DNA of 64,000 nt from Devosia oryzisoli. Lineage in GTDB: Bacteria > Pseudomonadota > Alphaproteobacteria > Rhizobiales > Devosiaceae. Shown here in pieces: positions 15,929-24,919 of the stretch (the stretch's first letter is position 1; each line of letters opens with the position of its first letter). The stretch lies in NCBI RefSeq assembly GCF_014837245.1, contig NZ_JACYFU010000001.1:1116001-1180000 (forward strand). The letters are read 5' to 3'. The notes under the pieces were generated by a model that saw nothing but the letters and a program-made list of their open reading frames with translations, did not search any database and was not told where the DNA came from. Both the position numbers and the translations under genes were made by a program.

Positions 15929-17323
15929 TCAGACGAGCAGCGCTTTCGCCTTTTCGAGGCCCCAGCGAAGCAGTTGGTCGGCCCGTCTATCCGTGTCCGC
16001 CTCGGTATAGCAGCGCAATTCGGGTGCGTTTCCAGAGGCGCGGAAGTGGATGGTTTCGCCGCTGGTCAAGGTCAGCCGAACCCCGTCCTTCACGTCGACC
16101 GCTTGAAGCGGTCCGATGTCTTGAAGGAATTCCCCGGCCGCCTGTGGCTGCGTCAGCCGTTCAAGAAAAGGCGTGGTGGCGGTAGCGGGCGTTTCCTTGA
16201 GGCGATCACTGGCCGTGAACCGGGCCGGCAAGGTTGCCACGAGCTCGGATAGGGGCAGCCCCTTTTCCTTGGCTAAAGCAAGAACAGCGATAATGGGAAG
16301 AGCGGCGTCGCGTGTCGGCAAGGCCTCCAGTTGGCGGCGGGGGCTCGCACCACCCATCAGAACGCCGCCATTGGCCTCGAAGCCAACCACGACGTGGCCA
16401 TCGGCTTCGGCCATGCCTGCGATGACGTAAGGCGAACCGACGCGGGTCCGTATCACTTTGCAGAAAAGTCCCGATCTCTCGATTGAGGACGTCGATGTGA
16501 CCGGCGTTACGACCTGGTCTGCCTCCAGCCATTGGGCCGTGAGCGTCCCCACCAGATCGCCTCGGATGAAGCGGCCTGCCGCGTCGGCGATCAGCGGGCG
16601 ATCGGCATCACCGTCCGTGGAAACGATGGCGTCCACGTCATGGGCTGCGGCCCAGTCTCTGGCCAGCGAGACGTCCTCTGGCCGCAGCGCCTCGGTGTCG
16701 ACCGGGACGAAAGTATCGGAGCGGCCGTAGGCAAGGACTGAGGCGCCAAGGCCCTGGAGCAAGGAAACCAGCAGGTCCCGGGCAATCGATGAGTGCTGAT
16801 AGACGCCGATGGTCAGACCGGAGAGAAGGTCCGATCCCAGGGCGAGATAGCGGCGGGTATAGGCGCCAAGCGCTTCGTCAGTCGTTCTTGCTGTGGAGGC
16901 TGCGGCTGGCGCCTCCATGGCGGTTGCCAGCGCCGCGAGGATTCCTTGTTCGTCCGCCTTATCGATTTCCCCATCGGCGCGATAGAACTTCAACCCGTTG
17001 CGGTCATCGGGGATGTGACTGCCCGTCACCATGACGGCGGGCGACCCCACCCGCATGGCGTGGAGAGCCAGGGCGGGCGTGGGCAGTTCCCCACAATCGA
17101 CCGCAGAGAACCCCTGCCCGCGGATGGCACCCAGGACGTCCTGAGCGATGCGCCCGCTCGAGCTGCGCAAGTCCCGCCCCACCAGAATTGTCTGCCCTGG
17201 CTGGAGGGCCTTGGCCGCGCGCAGATGATGCACGAAGGCAGCGGTGTAGCTGCGGCAGGCGTCGGGCGTCAGATCAGTGACGAGGCCACGTAGGCCGCTC
17301 GTGCCAAATTTGAGGCTGCTCAT
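15929..17323 (-). CDS. Phosphomannomutase/phosphoglucomutase
   Basis: A 464-residue alpha-D-phosphohexomutase, predicted to convert mannose-6-phosphate to mannose-1-phosphate for GDP-mannose synthesis. N-terminal FGTSGLRGLVTDL binds phosphate. The active-site loop reads VTGSHIPDDRNGLKFY, with the phospho-serine in GSHIP rather than the usual ASHNP. The Mg site is STDGDADRPL, the sugar-binding loop is FEANGGVLMGG and the phosphate loop is RASGNAPELRCYTEA. I chose ATG 17323, 13 bases after the manC stop codon; upstream codons overlap manC. The pair forms an operon. Glucose phosphates could also be substrates. Confidence 0.88.
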   Translation of the reverse strand: MSSLKFGTSGLRGLVTDLTPDACRSYTAAFVHHLRAAKALQPGQTILVGRDLRSSSGRIAQDVLGAIRGQGFSAVDCGELPTPALALHAMRVGSPAVMVTGSHIPDDRNGLKFYRADGEIDKADEQGILAALATAMEAPAAASTARTTDEALGAYTRRYLALGSDLLSGLTIGVYQHSSIARDLLVSLLQGLGASVLAYGRSDTFVPVDTEALRPEDVSLARDWAAAHDVDAIVSTDGDADRPLIADAAGRFIRGDLVGTLTAQWLEADQVVTPVTSTSSIERSGLFCKVIRTRVGSPYVIAGMAEADGHVVVGFEANGGVLMGGASPRRQLEALPTRDAALPIIAVLALAKEKGLPLSELVATLPARFTASDRLKETPATATTPFLERLTQPQAAGEFLQDIGPLQAVDVKDGVRLTLTSGETIHFRASGNAPELRCYTEADTDRRADQLLRWGLEKAKALLV

Positions 17324-17336
17324 TGTGGCTCCCGGA

Positions 17337-18758
17337 CTAGGCGCGGCCAAACTCGTCTTCGATGCGGATGATGTCGTCCTCGCCCAGGTACGAGCCGGTC
17401 TGGACCTCGATCAGCTCAAGGAGGATCTTGCCGGGGTTGGCCAACCGGTGCGTGCAGCCCAATGGCAGGTAGACCGACTGGTTTTCCATCACCATCTGCA
17501 CCGTGCCGTCTATCGTCACCTCGGCGGTGCCGCGCACGACAATCCAGTGTTCCGAGCGATGGTGGTGCTTTTGCAGGCTCAATTTCTTGCCTGGCTTTAC
17601 GAATAACCGCTTCACCTGAAAGCGCTCGCCGCTAAGGACGGAGGAGTAGCCGCCCCAGGGACGGTACGCGGTCTTGTGAATTTCGGTGAGCGCGCGGGTG
17701 TGCGCCTCGGTCTTGAGGCGTTTGACGAGCGGCCCGACTTTTTGCGCATCGCTGAGCCGGCCCACGAAGATGGCATCTTCGCTGGCAATGACGGCGATAT
17801 CGCTCAGCCCTTCAAGAGCAACGTGAGCACCCTCCGAGACGACAAGCGAGCGCTCGGAGTCGGAGAAGGTGACAGGACCGACGCCGACGTTGCCGGCAGC
17901 GTCCTTCTCGGACACATCCCAGACGGCATCCCACGCCCCCAGATCGGACCATGTGAAGGATACAGGCATGACGGCTGCGCGGGAGGTCTTCTCGAAGATG
18001 GCGTAGTCAACCGAAATGTCTGGCGCCGCTGCGAAACTGGCTTCGTCGAGCCGCACGAAATCGAGATCGGAACGCGCGGCCTCCACACCTTTGCGGGCAG
18101 CATCCAAGGTCTGTGGCGCCAACCTTTTCGCCTCCTCCAGGAAGGTCGAGGCCTTCATCATGAACATGCCCGAGTTCCAGGCATAGTCGCCGCTGTCCAG
18201 CATCCGCTGTGCGGTCTCGAGGTCCGGCTTTTCGGTGAAGCGGGCCACAGAGTACACGCCCTCGCCCAGGTTGTCTCCTGTCTGGATGTAGCCGTAGCCC
18301 GTTTCGGGGCGAGTGGGTCGAATGCCGAAGGTGACGAGACGACCGCTCGAGGCTGCCCTCGAGGCCGCGTCGATTGCGGCCCAGTAGTCGGCGTCGACCA
18401 CGACATCGTGGTCCGATGGCAGGATGTGCAGGACAGCATCGGGATCCACATGGGTTGCGACATAGGCCGCCGCAGCGGCGATTGCCGCCGCCGTGTTGCG
18501 GGCAACGGGTTCGAGCAAGACACCGGCCAGCGGAGCGGCAATCTCCAGCGCCTGCTCGGCCACGATGAACCGATATTCCGCGTTGGTCAGAATGACAGCG
18601 GGGCCATATCGTTCGGTGTCAGACACGCGCTTCAATGTCTGCTGATAGAGACTGGTCGGCCCCGTCAGCGGCAAGAACTGTTTTGGCCGCGCCGTCCGCG
18701 ACATTGGCCAGAGGCGTGTTCCCTGGCCGCCGGCCAGAATTACGGGGACGATCGGCAT
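17337..18758 (-). CDS. manC: Mannose-1-phosphate guanylyltransferase/mannose-6-phosphate isomerase
   Basis: A 473-residue bifunctional type II enzyme (ManC/CpsB/XanB), the normal length. The N-terminal nucleotidyltransferase begins MPIVPVILAGGQGTRLWP and has SRTARPKQFLPLTG; the signature EKP is in RFTEKPDLETAQ. The C-terminal cupin isomerase domain has RPWGGYSSVLSGERFQVKRL and QKHHHRSEHWIVVRGTAEVT. ATG 18758 is preceded by a GGAG; the longer frame to 19490 is the antisense of the antiporter. With the mutase downstream it supplies GDP-mannose, perhaps for the exopolysaccharide encoded at 1-5900. Confidence 0.93.
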   Translation of the reverse strand: MPIVPVILAGGQGTRLWPMSRTARPKQFLPLTGPTSLYQQTLKRVSDTERYGPAVILTNAEYRFIVAEQALEIAAPLAGVLLEPVARNTAAAIAAAAAYVATHVDPDAVLHILPSDHDVVVDADYWAAIDAASRAASSGRLVTFGIRPTRPETGYGYIQTGDNLGEGVYSVARFTEKPDLETAQRMLDSGDYAWNSGMFMMKASTFLEEAKRLAPQTLDAARKGVEAARSDLDFVRLDEASFAAAPDISVDYAIFEKTSRAAVMPVSFTWSDLGAWDAVWDVSEKDAAGNVGVGPVTFSDSERSLVVSEGAHVALEGLSDIAVIASEDAIFVGRLSDAQKVGPLVKRLKTEAHTRALTEIHKTAYRPWGGYSSVLSGERFQVKRLFVKPGKKLSLQKHHHRSEHWIVVRGTAEVTIDGTVQMVMENQSVYLPLGCTHRLANPGKILLELIEVQTGSYLGEDDIIRIEDEFGRA

Positions 18759-18908
18759 TCCACTATACTCCAAGCCTGCGGCTTCCTGCGTACAATGACT
18801 TACGGGGAGAAGCAAAGCGCAGTTTGCGGAAGGGTGAAGGCCGGCCGGAACGGCATGGCCTTGCCCGCGTTCGCGTAGAACACCCTTCCCATACTCAGAG
18901 GCGCGACG

Positions 18909-20018
18909 ATGGATTCGAAAAGCTCTCCGCTTGAAGCGTTCAGCGGAGAGGCCCTGCTGGTCCTTGCGCTGGGGATCGGCGGTGCGGCGTTCCTGCTGGA
19001 ACACGCCATAGTGGGCTGGGGGGCGCTGGCCGAACTTGCGGCCGCGGCAGCGCTGATTGCGGCAATCATCGCGGTGTCGGTCCGGGTGGCCCACCACGCG
19101 GAAGTGTTGGCGGCCAAGGTCGGTGATCCGTACGGCACGATGATCCTCACAATCTCGGCCGTTCTGGTGGAGGTGATCATCCTTGTTATCCTGATGACCG
19201 GGAGCAACTCGCCGACCCTGGCGAGGGACACAATCTTTTCCGCCGTGATGCTCGACATGAACGGCATTATTGGCCTCTCCGCCCTCCTTGGCGGCTGGAA
19301 GCATGGAGAGCAGCCCTACAATGACGACTCCAGCAAGACCTATGTCGCGATGATCCTCACGGCCATGGGCATCTCCATGGTCGTTCCTGAGTTCGTGCCG
19401 CGCGACAGATGGCAGTTCTACTCGCTCTTCACCATCGGCGCGATGGCAACGCTCTACTGGGTCTTTCTGCGCAACCAGATCGGGCCGCACAGTTACTTCT
19501 TCAACTACAGCTACCCCGAAAAGAAGACCCGCGGCCGCCGCTCGCTGAAGGACGAGCCGCTGGTGCCGTCCATCATCATACTGGTGGCGGGAATAGTGAT
19601 GATCGGTCTCTTGGCTGAAGTGATGTCGCTGTTTCTCACGGATGGGCTTGAGGCGGTTGGCGTGCCTGTGGCGCTGGCCGCGCTCGTGGTCGCCGCAATG
19701 TCAGCTGCACCGGAAATTCTCACTGCCTTGCGCGCTGCCCTGGCCAACCGGATGCAGGTGGTCATTAACATCGCTCTCGGGGCATCCTTGTCGACGGTGA
19801 TCCTCACCGTCCCTGTGATCGAAGCCATCGCGCTGATTACCGGACAGCCGATCGTCATGGCGATGACGCCCATTCAGACCATGCTGGTGGCGATCACGCT
19901 GATCGTCGCGGCGATCAACCTCAACGATGGCGAGACGAATGCCATCGAGGGCATGACGCACTTCGTGCTGTTTGCGACTTTTCTCATGCTCGCCCTGCTG
20001 GGCGTGGCTGCGGGGTGA
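18909..20018 (+). CDS. chaA: Ca2+(cation)/H+ antiporter, ChaA-like
   Basis: A 369-residue integral membrane protein of the Ca2+:cation antiporter superfamily with about 11 helices. The first alpha repeat reads GDPYGTMILTISAVLVEVII and the second includes AAMSAAPEILTALRAALANR, together forming the ion site with conserved acidic residues. Length matches E. coli ChaA (366). It exports Ca2+, and possibly Na+ or K+, in exchange for protons. It stands alone, divergent from manC and ending one base before the convergent sigma-54 regulator. The ATG at 18909 has only a weak ribosome site. Confidence 0.85.
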   Translation: MDSKSSPLEAFSGEALLVLALGIGGAAFLLEHAIVGWGALAELAAAAALIAAIIAVSVRVAHHAEVLAAKVGDPYGTMILTISAVLVEVIILVILMTGSNSPTLARDTIFSAVMLDMNGIIGLSALLGGWKHGEQPYNDDSSKTYVAMILTAMGISMVVPEFVPRDRWQFYSLFTIGAMATLYWVFLRNQIGPHSYFFNYSYPEKKTRGRRSLKDEPLVPSIIILVAGIVMIGLLAEVMSLFLTDGLEAVGVPVALAALVVAAMSAAPEILTALRAALANRMQVVINIALGASLSTVILTVPVIEAIALITGQPIVMAMTPIQTMLVAITLIVAAINLNDGETNAIEGMTHFVLFATFLMLALLGVAAG

Positions 20019-21368
20019 TCAGCGGCGCACGCCCAGACGGGTCATCTTCTCACTCAACGTTCGCCGTGGGACTTTGAGGGAATCAACGACGGCGGCAATG
20101 GACCCTTGGTGCCGGGCCAGTTCCTTCTCGATGAGACGGCGCTCGAAGTCGGCGACCTGGTCAGCCAGACTTCCGGACGATGCGGCCGGCGCACTGCCAG
20201 TGTGGAGAACGTTCTCAAGAGACCGGCCAGGTGCATCCAGACCAAGCGCAAAGCGCTCTGCGGCCGCCTTCACCTCCCGGACGTTTCCCGGCCAGGAGTG
20301 CGACCTGAGGGCGTCGAGATCGGCGGGATGGAGCGCCGGGGCCGTTCTCTTGAAGCGCTCAGACGCCTGGCTGAGAAAGTGCTGGAACAACAGCACGCAA
20401 TCGTCTGCCCGGTCTCTCACAGGGACCAGATGCAGTGTCGCAAGGTTCAGCCGATAGTAGAGGTCGGCCCGGAAGCGGCCGGCCGCGCTTTCCTGCGCGA
20501 GATCGACCTTCGAGGCGGCGATAATTCGGACGTCGAGCGGAATGGCAGTATTGGAGCCCACGCGTTCCACCATGCGCTCCTGGATGACACGGAGGACCTT
20601 TGCCTGCGCGAGGAGCGGCATGGACTCTATCTCGTCGAGCAACAGCGTTCCGCCGTTCGCATGCTCGAACTTGCCGACGCGGCGCGAGGAGGCACCGGTG
20701 AAGGCTCCGGCTTCGTGGCCGAACAACTCGCTCTCGATGAGTTCTGCGGGAATGGCGGCGCAGTTGACGGCCACGAAGGCCGCCTTGGCGCGCGGGGAGA
20801 AGTCGTGCAGGCACCGTGCAACGACTTCCTTTCCTGTGCCGGTTTCGCCGTAGATGATGGCGTCGGCGGGGATGTCGGCCAGTTCCCGAACGGCGCGACG
20901 AAGCGCTTCCATGGCCGGCGAGGCACCCACCAGCCGACCCGCCAGTTCATTGTCGCCACCATCGAGTTGCCGGCGCAGGGACGCCACTTCGCGCCGCAGG
21001 GCCACCTGTTCGGCAGCCCGTCGCAGTGTTTCGACCAACTGGTCGGGTACGTAGGGTTTCTGGAGGAAGTCGAAGGCACCGGCCCGCATGGCCTCCACAG
21101 CCATCGCAACGTCCCCATGTCCGGTGATCAGGATCACTTCAGCAGGCAGCCGGCGTTCGCGAACGGCGCGAAGAAAGGCCATTCCATCAAGGCCAGGCAT
21201 CCGGACGTCGCTCAGGATGACGTCCGGCCGAACATCGTCCACCATCTGCAGGGCCAGATCGGCCGAGGCTGCTACATGCGGATCAAAGCCGGACAGGCTG
21301 AGCCACTGCTCGAGCGCCGTCCGCATCATTTCCTCGTCGTCGACGATCAGCACCTTTGGACGAGTCAT
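20019..21368 (-). CDS. Sigma-54-dependent response regulator (DctD-like)
   Basis: A 449-residue NtrC-class regulator. The receiver domain has the acceptor D54 in ILSDVRMPG and the Lys in LQKPY. The AAA+ domain carries Walker A GETGTGKE (174-181), the sigma-54 contact loop GAFTGA (221-226) and LLLDEIESM. A Fis-type helix-turn-helix (GSIAAVVDSLKVPRRTLSEK) ends the protein. All elements needed for activating sigma-54 polymerase are intact. It overlaps the sensor kinase gene by 4 bases and is divergent from a tct transporter that has a -24/-12 promoter, its likely target. It resembles DctD, but the context indicates tricarboxylate rather than C4-dicarboxylate control. Confidence 0.9.
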   Translation of the reverse strand: MTRPKVLIVDDEEMMRTALEQWLSLSGFDPHVAASADLALQMVDDVRPDVILSDVRMPGLDGMAFLRAVRERRLPAEVILITGHGDVAMAVEAMRAGAFDFLQKPYVPDQLVETLRRAAEQVALRREVASLRRQLDGGDNELAGRLVGASPAMEALRRAVRELADIPADAIIYGETGTGKEVVARCLHDFSPRAKAAFVAVNCAAIPAELIESELFGHEAGAFTGASSRRVGKFEHANGGTLLLDEIESMPLLAQAKVLRVIQERMVERVGSNTAIPLDVRIIAASKVDLAQESAAGRFRADLYYRLNLATLHLVPVRDRADDCVLLFQHFLSQASERFKRTAPALHPADLDALRSHSWPGNVREVKAAAERFALGLDAPGRSLENVLHTGSAPAASSGSLADQVADFERRLIEKELARHQGSIAAVVDSLKVPRRTLSEKMTRLGVRR

Positions 21369-23245
21369 GCAGTCACTCCGGCCACTTCAATGGTCTCACT
21401 CAAGGGAAGGCGCACGGTGAAGACGCTACCGCGGCCGAGCCGGCTCTGAGCGATGATCGCTCCGCCAGCATCGCGCATCAGGCCGTAGGATATGGACAGT
21501 CCGAGCCCAAGGCCCCGGCCCGCTTCCTTGGTGGAATAGAAAGGGTCGAAAATGTTGTTCAACTCTGCCGCCTCCATGCCCTCACCCGTGTCGGCCACTG
21601 AAATCTCGGCCGCGTCTTCCCGGTGCTCGACCCTGATGGAGAGGACCCGGACCGGGCGATGCTCCATGGCATCCGCGGCGTTGGCGAAGAGATTGATCAG
21701 GACCTGCTCGAGGTGCACCGGGTTCACGTCGGCCATCATCTTCGTGTGCGGCCTTCGATAGTCCACGTCTATGCCGAAGGCCCGCAATTTGTGGTCCGTC
21801 AGATCCAAGGCATTGGCAATGACGGTGGCCAAGTCGGCCCGTCCGCCGCTCCGTGTCTCCTTGCGGGCAAACGTCTTAAGATGCCCGGTCAGGGCCGAAA
21901 GCCGATCCACAACCCGGTTCATGGTGCCCAGGATGCTCACCATTTCATTGTCCTGACGCGTGCGCGCCATCAGGCTGGCGCTCGCAAGATGGGTGGCGAG
22001 AGCCGCAACGGGCTGGCTCACCTCATGGGCTACCCCGGCGAGAGCCTGGCCGAGGCTGGCCAACTTGGCCGCTTGCACCAGAGAGTCGCGGGCCGTTCGT
22101 TCAGCTTTTTCGGCACGTACGCGTTCTGCGATTTCAGCACGCAGTTGTTCGTTCATGGCATGAAGGTCTTCGGTACGCTCGGCCACGCGCTGCTCGAGCC
22201 GATCATGCTCGGCCAGGCGCTGCGCGAGCAGCCTTCGGCGCTGCAGGAAGAGTACAGCGATGAGGACAGCAGCCGCGGACGCAAGGCCACCCACGAGAGC
22301 CATAATGAGCGCGCTCGAGTAGAGCGGCGCCAGCGGTGTGAACGATAGGAGCCGCCATGCATGCTTGGGCAACCGCAGGGTCTCCACGAGGAAATATCCC
22401 GAGGTTTCGGGATCACCGCCTTTGAGCAGCGACATTTCGGCGCCCCGTGAAGACCAGCGGTCGACGATGATGCCGGTGTTGTCGATGCCGATCTCGCCAT
22501 AGCGCTGCTGGGTGGCGATCGAGTTCAGGCGCGTTGAGGGGATGGTCTGTAGCGGCCGATACCGCCAGTCCGGCCGGGTGGAGAGGATCACCACGTCGTT
22601 GACATCGGCGATGCCGATCAGCTCGCCCGACCGCCACCACGTGGCTTCGATCTCTCCTAGATTGATCTTAGTAACCGCAACGCCCAAGGGGCCGGCCGGC
22701 CCGTCAACGCGCTCCGAAATGAAGTAGCCAGGAACGGCGGTCGAGATGCCGAAGGCGTAGTATTGGGCACGCCCCCGTTGCATGGCTTCGGCAAAATAGG
22801 GCCGGAAGGAATAGTCGGTCCCGATAATGCTGGGCAGCGCCCACCAATTGCTCGCGGCCACCACCCGCCCCTCAAGGTCCATCAGGAAGATTTCGCTCGC
22901 GCCGGCCGTCTCGTTCAACTTGCTCAAGAAGCCATTCGCAGCGTCGATGGCCAGGACATCCGAAGGCTGCTCCAACGCCTGCCGCGCTTCGCGTGCCTGC
23001 GAGACGGCCACCGGGAGGTAGTGAAAGCGCTCAATGATGGTTTCCAGCGTGCGATCGAACAAGGCCAGGCGGCGTTGTGCCTGCGCGCCGGCATCCTTGA
23101 TCGTGCCGGTCAAGCTGACTTCGAAGGACGCCCAGCTGACCACCAGCACGAGGAGCAGAGCCACCAGGCCGACAGCGGCGTGGCGCGGCCTCAGCTGTGG
23201 GAGACTACGGCCAAAGATTGGCAAGTTTCCGCCTGACACAGCCAC
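21365..23245 (-). CDS. Membrane sensor histidine kinase (DctB-like)
   Basis: A 626-residue kinase with two membrane helices (about residues 23-40 and 311-334) flanking a large periplasmic dCache-type sensor domain, as in DctB. A coiled coil (EHDRLEQRVAERTEDLHAMN) leads to the H-box SLGQALAGVAHEVSQPVAAL with H407. The ATPase domain has the N-box LINLFANAADAME and GLGLGLSISYGLM. It should sense the transported carboxylate in the periplasm and phosphorylate the adjacent sigma-54 regulator. The start at 23245 gives a short cytoplasmic N-terminus; the gene's stop overlaps the regulator start by 4 bases. Confidence 0.9.
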   Translation of the reverse strand: MAVSGGNLPIFGRSLPQLRPRHAAVGLVALLLVLVVSWASFEVSLTGTIKDAGAQAQRRLALFDRTLETIIERFHYLPVAVSQAREARQALEQPSDVLAIDAANGFLSKLNETAGASEIFLMDLEGRVVAASNWWALPSIIGTDYSFRPYFAEAMQRGRAQYYAFGISTAVPGYFISERVDGPAGPLGVAVTKINLGEIEATWWRSGELIGIADVNDVVILSTRPDWRYRPLQTIPSTRLNSIATQQRYGEIGIDNTGIIVDRWSSRGAEMSLLKGGDPETSGYFLVETLRLPKHAWRLLSFTPLAPLYSSALIMALVGGLASAAAVLIAVLFLQRRRLLAQRLAEHDRLEQRVAERTEDLHAMNEQLRAEIAERVRAEKAERTARDSLVQAAKLASLGQALAGVAHEVSQPVAALATHLASASLMARTRQDNEMVSILGTMNRVVDRLSALTGHLKTFARKETRSGGRADLATVIANALDLTDHKLRAFGIDVDYRRPHTKMMADVNPVHLEQVLINLFANAADAMEHRPVRVLSIRVEHREDAAEISVADTGEGMEAAELNNIFDPFYSTKEAGRGLGLGLSISYGLMRDAGGAIIAQSRLGRGSVFTVRLPLSETIEVAGVTA

Positions 23246-23317
23246 TCCATGAGCAATTTTTTGCCAAAAGGATTAACATACGACCCCGAAGACGCATAGC
23301 AGCATTGCATTTTTCGG

Positions 23318-23334
23318 TTGGCACGCCGCTTGCA
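23318..23334 (+). promoter_or_regulatory. Sigma-54 (-24/-12) promoter of tctCBA
   Basis: TTGGCAC (23318-23324), five bases, then TTGCA (23330-23334): the GG and GC dinucleotides have exact -24/-12 spacing and the match to TGGCAC-N5-TTGCW is perfect. It lies 55 bases before the GTG start of tctC and next to a divergently encoded sigma-54 activator. Confidence 0.88.
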
Positions 23335-23388
23335 AGCCTTCTTGTGCAGCCCGGACAAACCGGAGCCCTTTCCTGGGAGGACATAATA

Positions 23389-24372
23389 GTGAAAAAATTC
23401 TCGACCCTTATGCTTGCGGTACTTGCCGCCGGAAGCGCGTTCACCTCCGTTTCTGCCTTCGCGCAGGATTATCCCACTCAGCCGATCACCATCGTGGTTC
23501 CGTTCTCCGCCGGTGGTCCTACCGACACTGTCACCCGGCTGGTTGCCGCTGCCATGAGCGAGGATCTCGGTCAGCAGGTGGTGGTGCAGAACGTCGGCGG
23601 CGCCGGCGGGACGCTTGGCGCGGGCCAAGTTGCTGCCGCAAACCCGGATGGCTACACCCTGCTGTTGCACCACATCGGCATGTCGACCGCCCCTGCCCTT
23701 TATGCCAGCCTGCCGTTCGATCCGATGAAGGACTTCGAGCCGATCGGCCTGGTCACGGAAGTGCCGATGACCATCGTGGCGCGCAAGGATTTCCAGCCGG
23801 AGACGCTGGAAGACCTCATCGCCTACGTCAAGGAAAACGGCGAGAACGTCACCTACGCCAACGCCGGCATCGGCGCTGCCAGCCAGCTTTGCGGCCTTCT
23901 CTTCATGGACGCCCTCGACGTCAAGATGACCGAAGTCCCCTACCAGGGTACCGGACCGGCGATGACGGACCTCCTCGGGGGCCAGATCGACATGATGTGC
24001 GACCAGACCACCAACACCACCAGCCAGATCAAGGCCGGCGAGATCAAGGCATACGCCGTGACCACGCCAGAGCGCATTGCCGTGCTCCCCGACGTTCCGA
24101 CGCTGGCCGAAGGCGGGCTGGAGAACTTCAACCTGGCCATCTGGCACGGCCTCTACGCGCCGGCGGGCACCGACAAGGCCATTATTGAGCGCCTGACGAA
24201 ATCGCTTCAGACGGCACTGGCCGATGAAAATGTGGGGAACAGCTTCGCTGAACTCGGCACCTATCCTGTCCCAGCAGACCAGGCCACCCCGGAAGCGTTG
24301 GCGCAGAAACTCGAGGGGCAGATCGGCCTCTGGGGTGAGGTGATCAAGGCGGCCGGCGTTTCGGCTCAGTAA
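23389..24372 (+). CDS. tctC: Tripartite tricarboxylate transporter substrate-binding protein (TctC/Bug)
   Basis: A 327-residue periplasmic solute receptor. The start is a GTG at 23389 with GGGAGG upstream; a signal peptide covers about 24 residues (ending SVSAFAQ). Bug-family marks are YPTQPITIVVPFSAGGPTDT, VVVQNVGGAGGTLGAGQVA, NPDGYTLLLHH and YQGTGPAMTDLLGGQIDMMC. It captures citrate-like tricarboxylates or related organic acids for the TctAB membrane complex. It is the first gene after the sigma-54 promoter and is separated from tctB by a strong hairpin, which would keep receptor levels above those of the membrane subunits. The exact ligand is unknown. Confidence 0.92.
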   Translation: MKKFSTLMLAVLAAGSAFTSVSAFAQDYPTQPITIVVPFSAGGPTDTVTRLVAAAMSEDLGQQVVVQNVGGAGGTLGAGQVAAANPDGYTLLLHHIGMSTAPALYASLPFDPMKDFEPIGLVTEVPMTIVARKDFQPETLEDLIAYVKENGENVTYANAGIGAASQLCGLLFMDALDVKMTEVPYQGTGPAMTDLLGGQIDMMCDQTTNTTSQIKAGEIKAYAVTTPERIAVLPDVPTLAEGGLENFNLAIWHGLYAPAGTDKAIIERLTKSLQTALADENVGNSFAELGTYPVPADQATPEALAQKLEGQIGLWGEVIKAAGVSAQ

Positions 24373-24390
24373 GGCCAGCCGATCGTTGGC

Positions 24391-24421
24391 AGACCCCCGG
24401 CGTCGCTGACGCCGGGGGTCT
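24391..24421 (+). terminator. Hairpin between tctC and tctB (attenuator or mRNA stabiliser)
   Basis: AGACCCCCGGCGTC and its exact complement form a 14-base stem with a 3-base loop, 18 bases after tctC. There is almost no following T-run (TTGCGGG), so partial termination or 3' protection of the tctC message is more likely than full termination. Confidence 0.65.
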
Positions 24422-24447
24422 TGCGGGAAAACAGGGGGAGGAATGCG

Positions 24448-24909
24448 ATGGCCTTTTCAGTATCGCGGAATGATGTGGCTTCGGGAGCGATCTTCGTCGC
24501 CTTCGGCGCCTACTTCGTCTTGGAAGCTACGAAATACGAGTTCGGGACGCCCTTCAGGATGGGCCCAGGCTTCATGCCTATTGTCCTGGGCGGCATCCTC
24601 ATCGTGTTGGGGCTCGCTGTCGCCGCCAAGGGCTTCGCCCACGCCGACACCGAAGAAGCAGTGCCATGGCCGTGGCGTGGACTGGTAATGGTGTTGGGCA
24701 CAATCGTGTTCTTCGCAGCGACAATCCGCGGGCTTGGCTTCATCCCCGTCGTTCTGATCTCCGGCTTCGTCACAGCGCTCTCCAGCGCCCGCAATAATCC
24801 TCTTTCGGCGCTCGCGGTCTCCGTCGGCCTGTGCGTCCTCTGCTACGCAATTTTCGTTGTCGGCCTCGGCATGATCGTGCCGCTCTTCGGCCCCTGGCTC
24901 CCGCTCTGA
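24448..24909 (+). CDS. tctB: Tripartite tricarboxylate transporter small membrane subunit (TctB)
   Basis: A 153-residue membrane protein with four predicted helices, the usual size for TctB. Matching features are the first helix region GAIFVAFGAYFVLEATKYEF, RMGPGFMPIVLGGILIVLGL and a C-terminal pair of helices ending LGMIVPLFGPWLPL. ATG 24448 has GGGGGAGG just upstream; the frame to 24421 adds residues before this site. It forms the membrane complex with TctA, whose gene starts 10 bases later. Confidence 0.88.
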   Translation: MAFSVSRNDVASGAIFVAFGAYFVLEATKYEFGTPFRMGPGFMPIVLGGILIVLGLAVAAKGFAHADTEEAVPWPWRGLVMVLGTIVFFAATIRGLGFIPVVLISGFVTALSSARNNPLSALAVSVGLCVLCYAIFVVGLGMIVPLFGPWLPL

Positions 24910-24919
24910 GGCACGCGCA

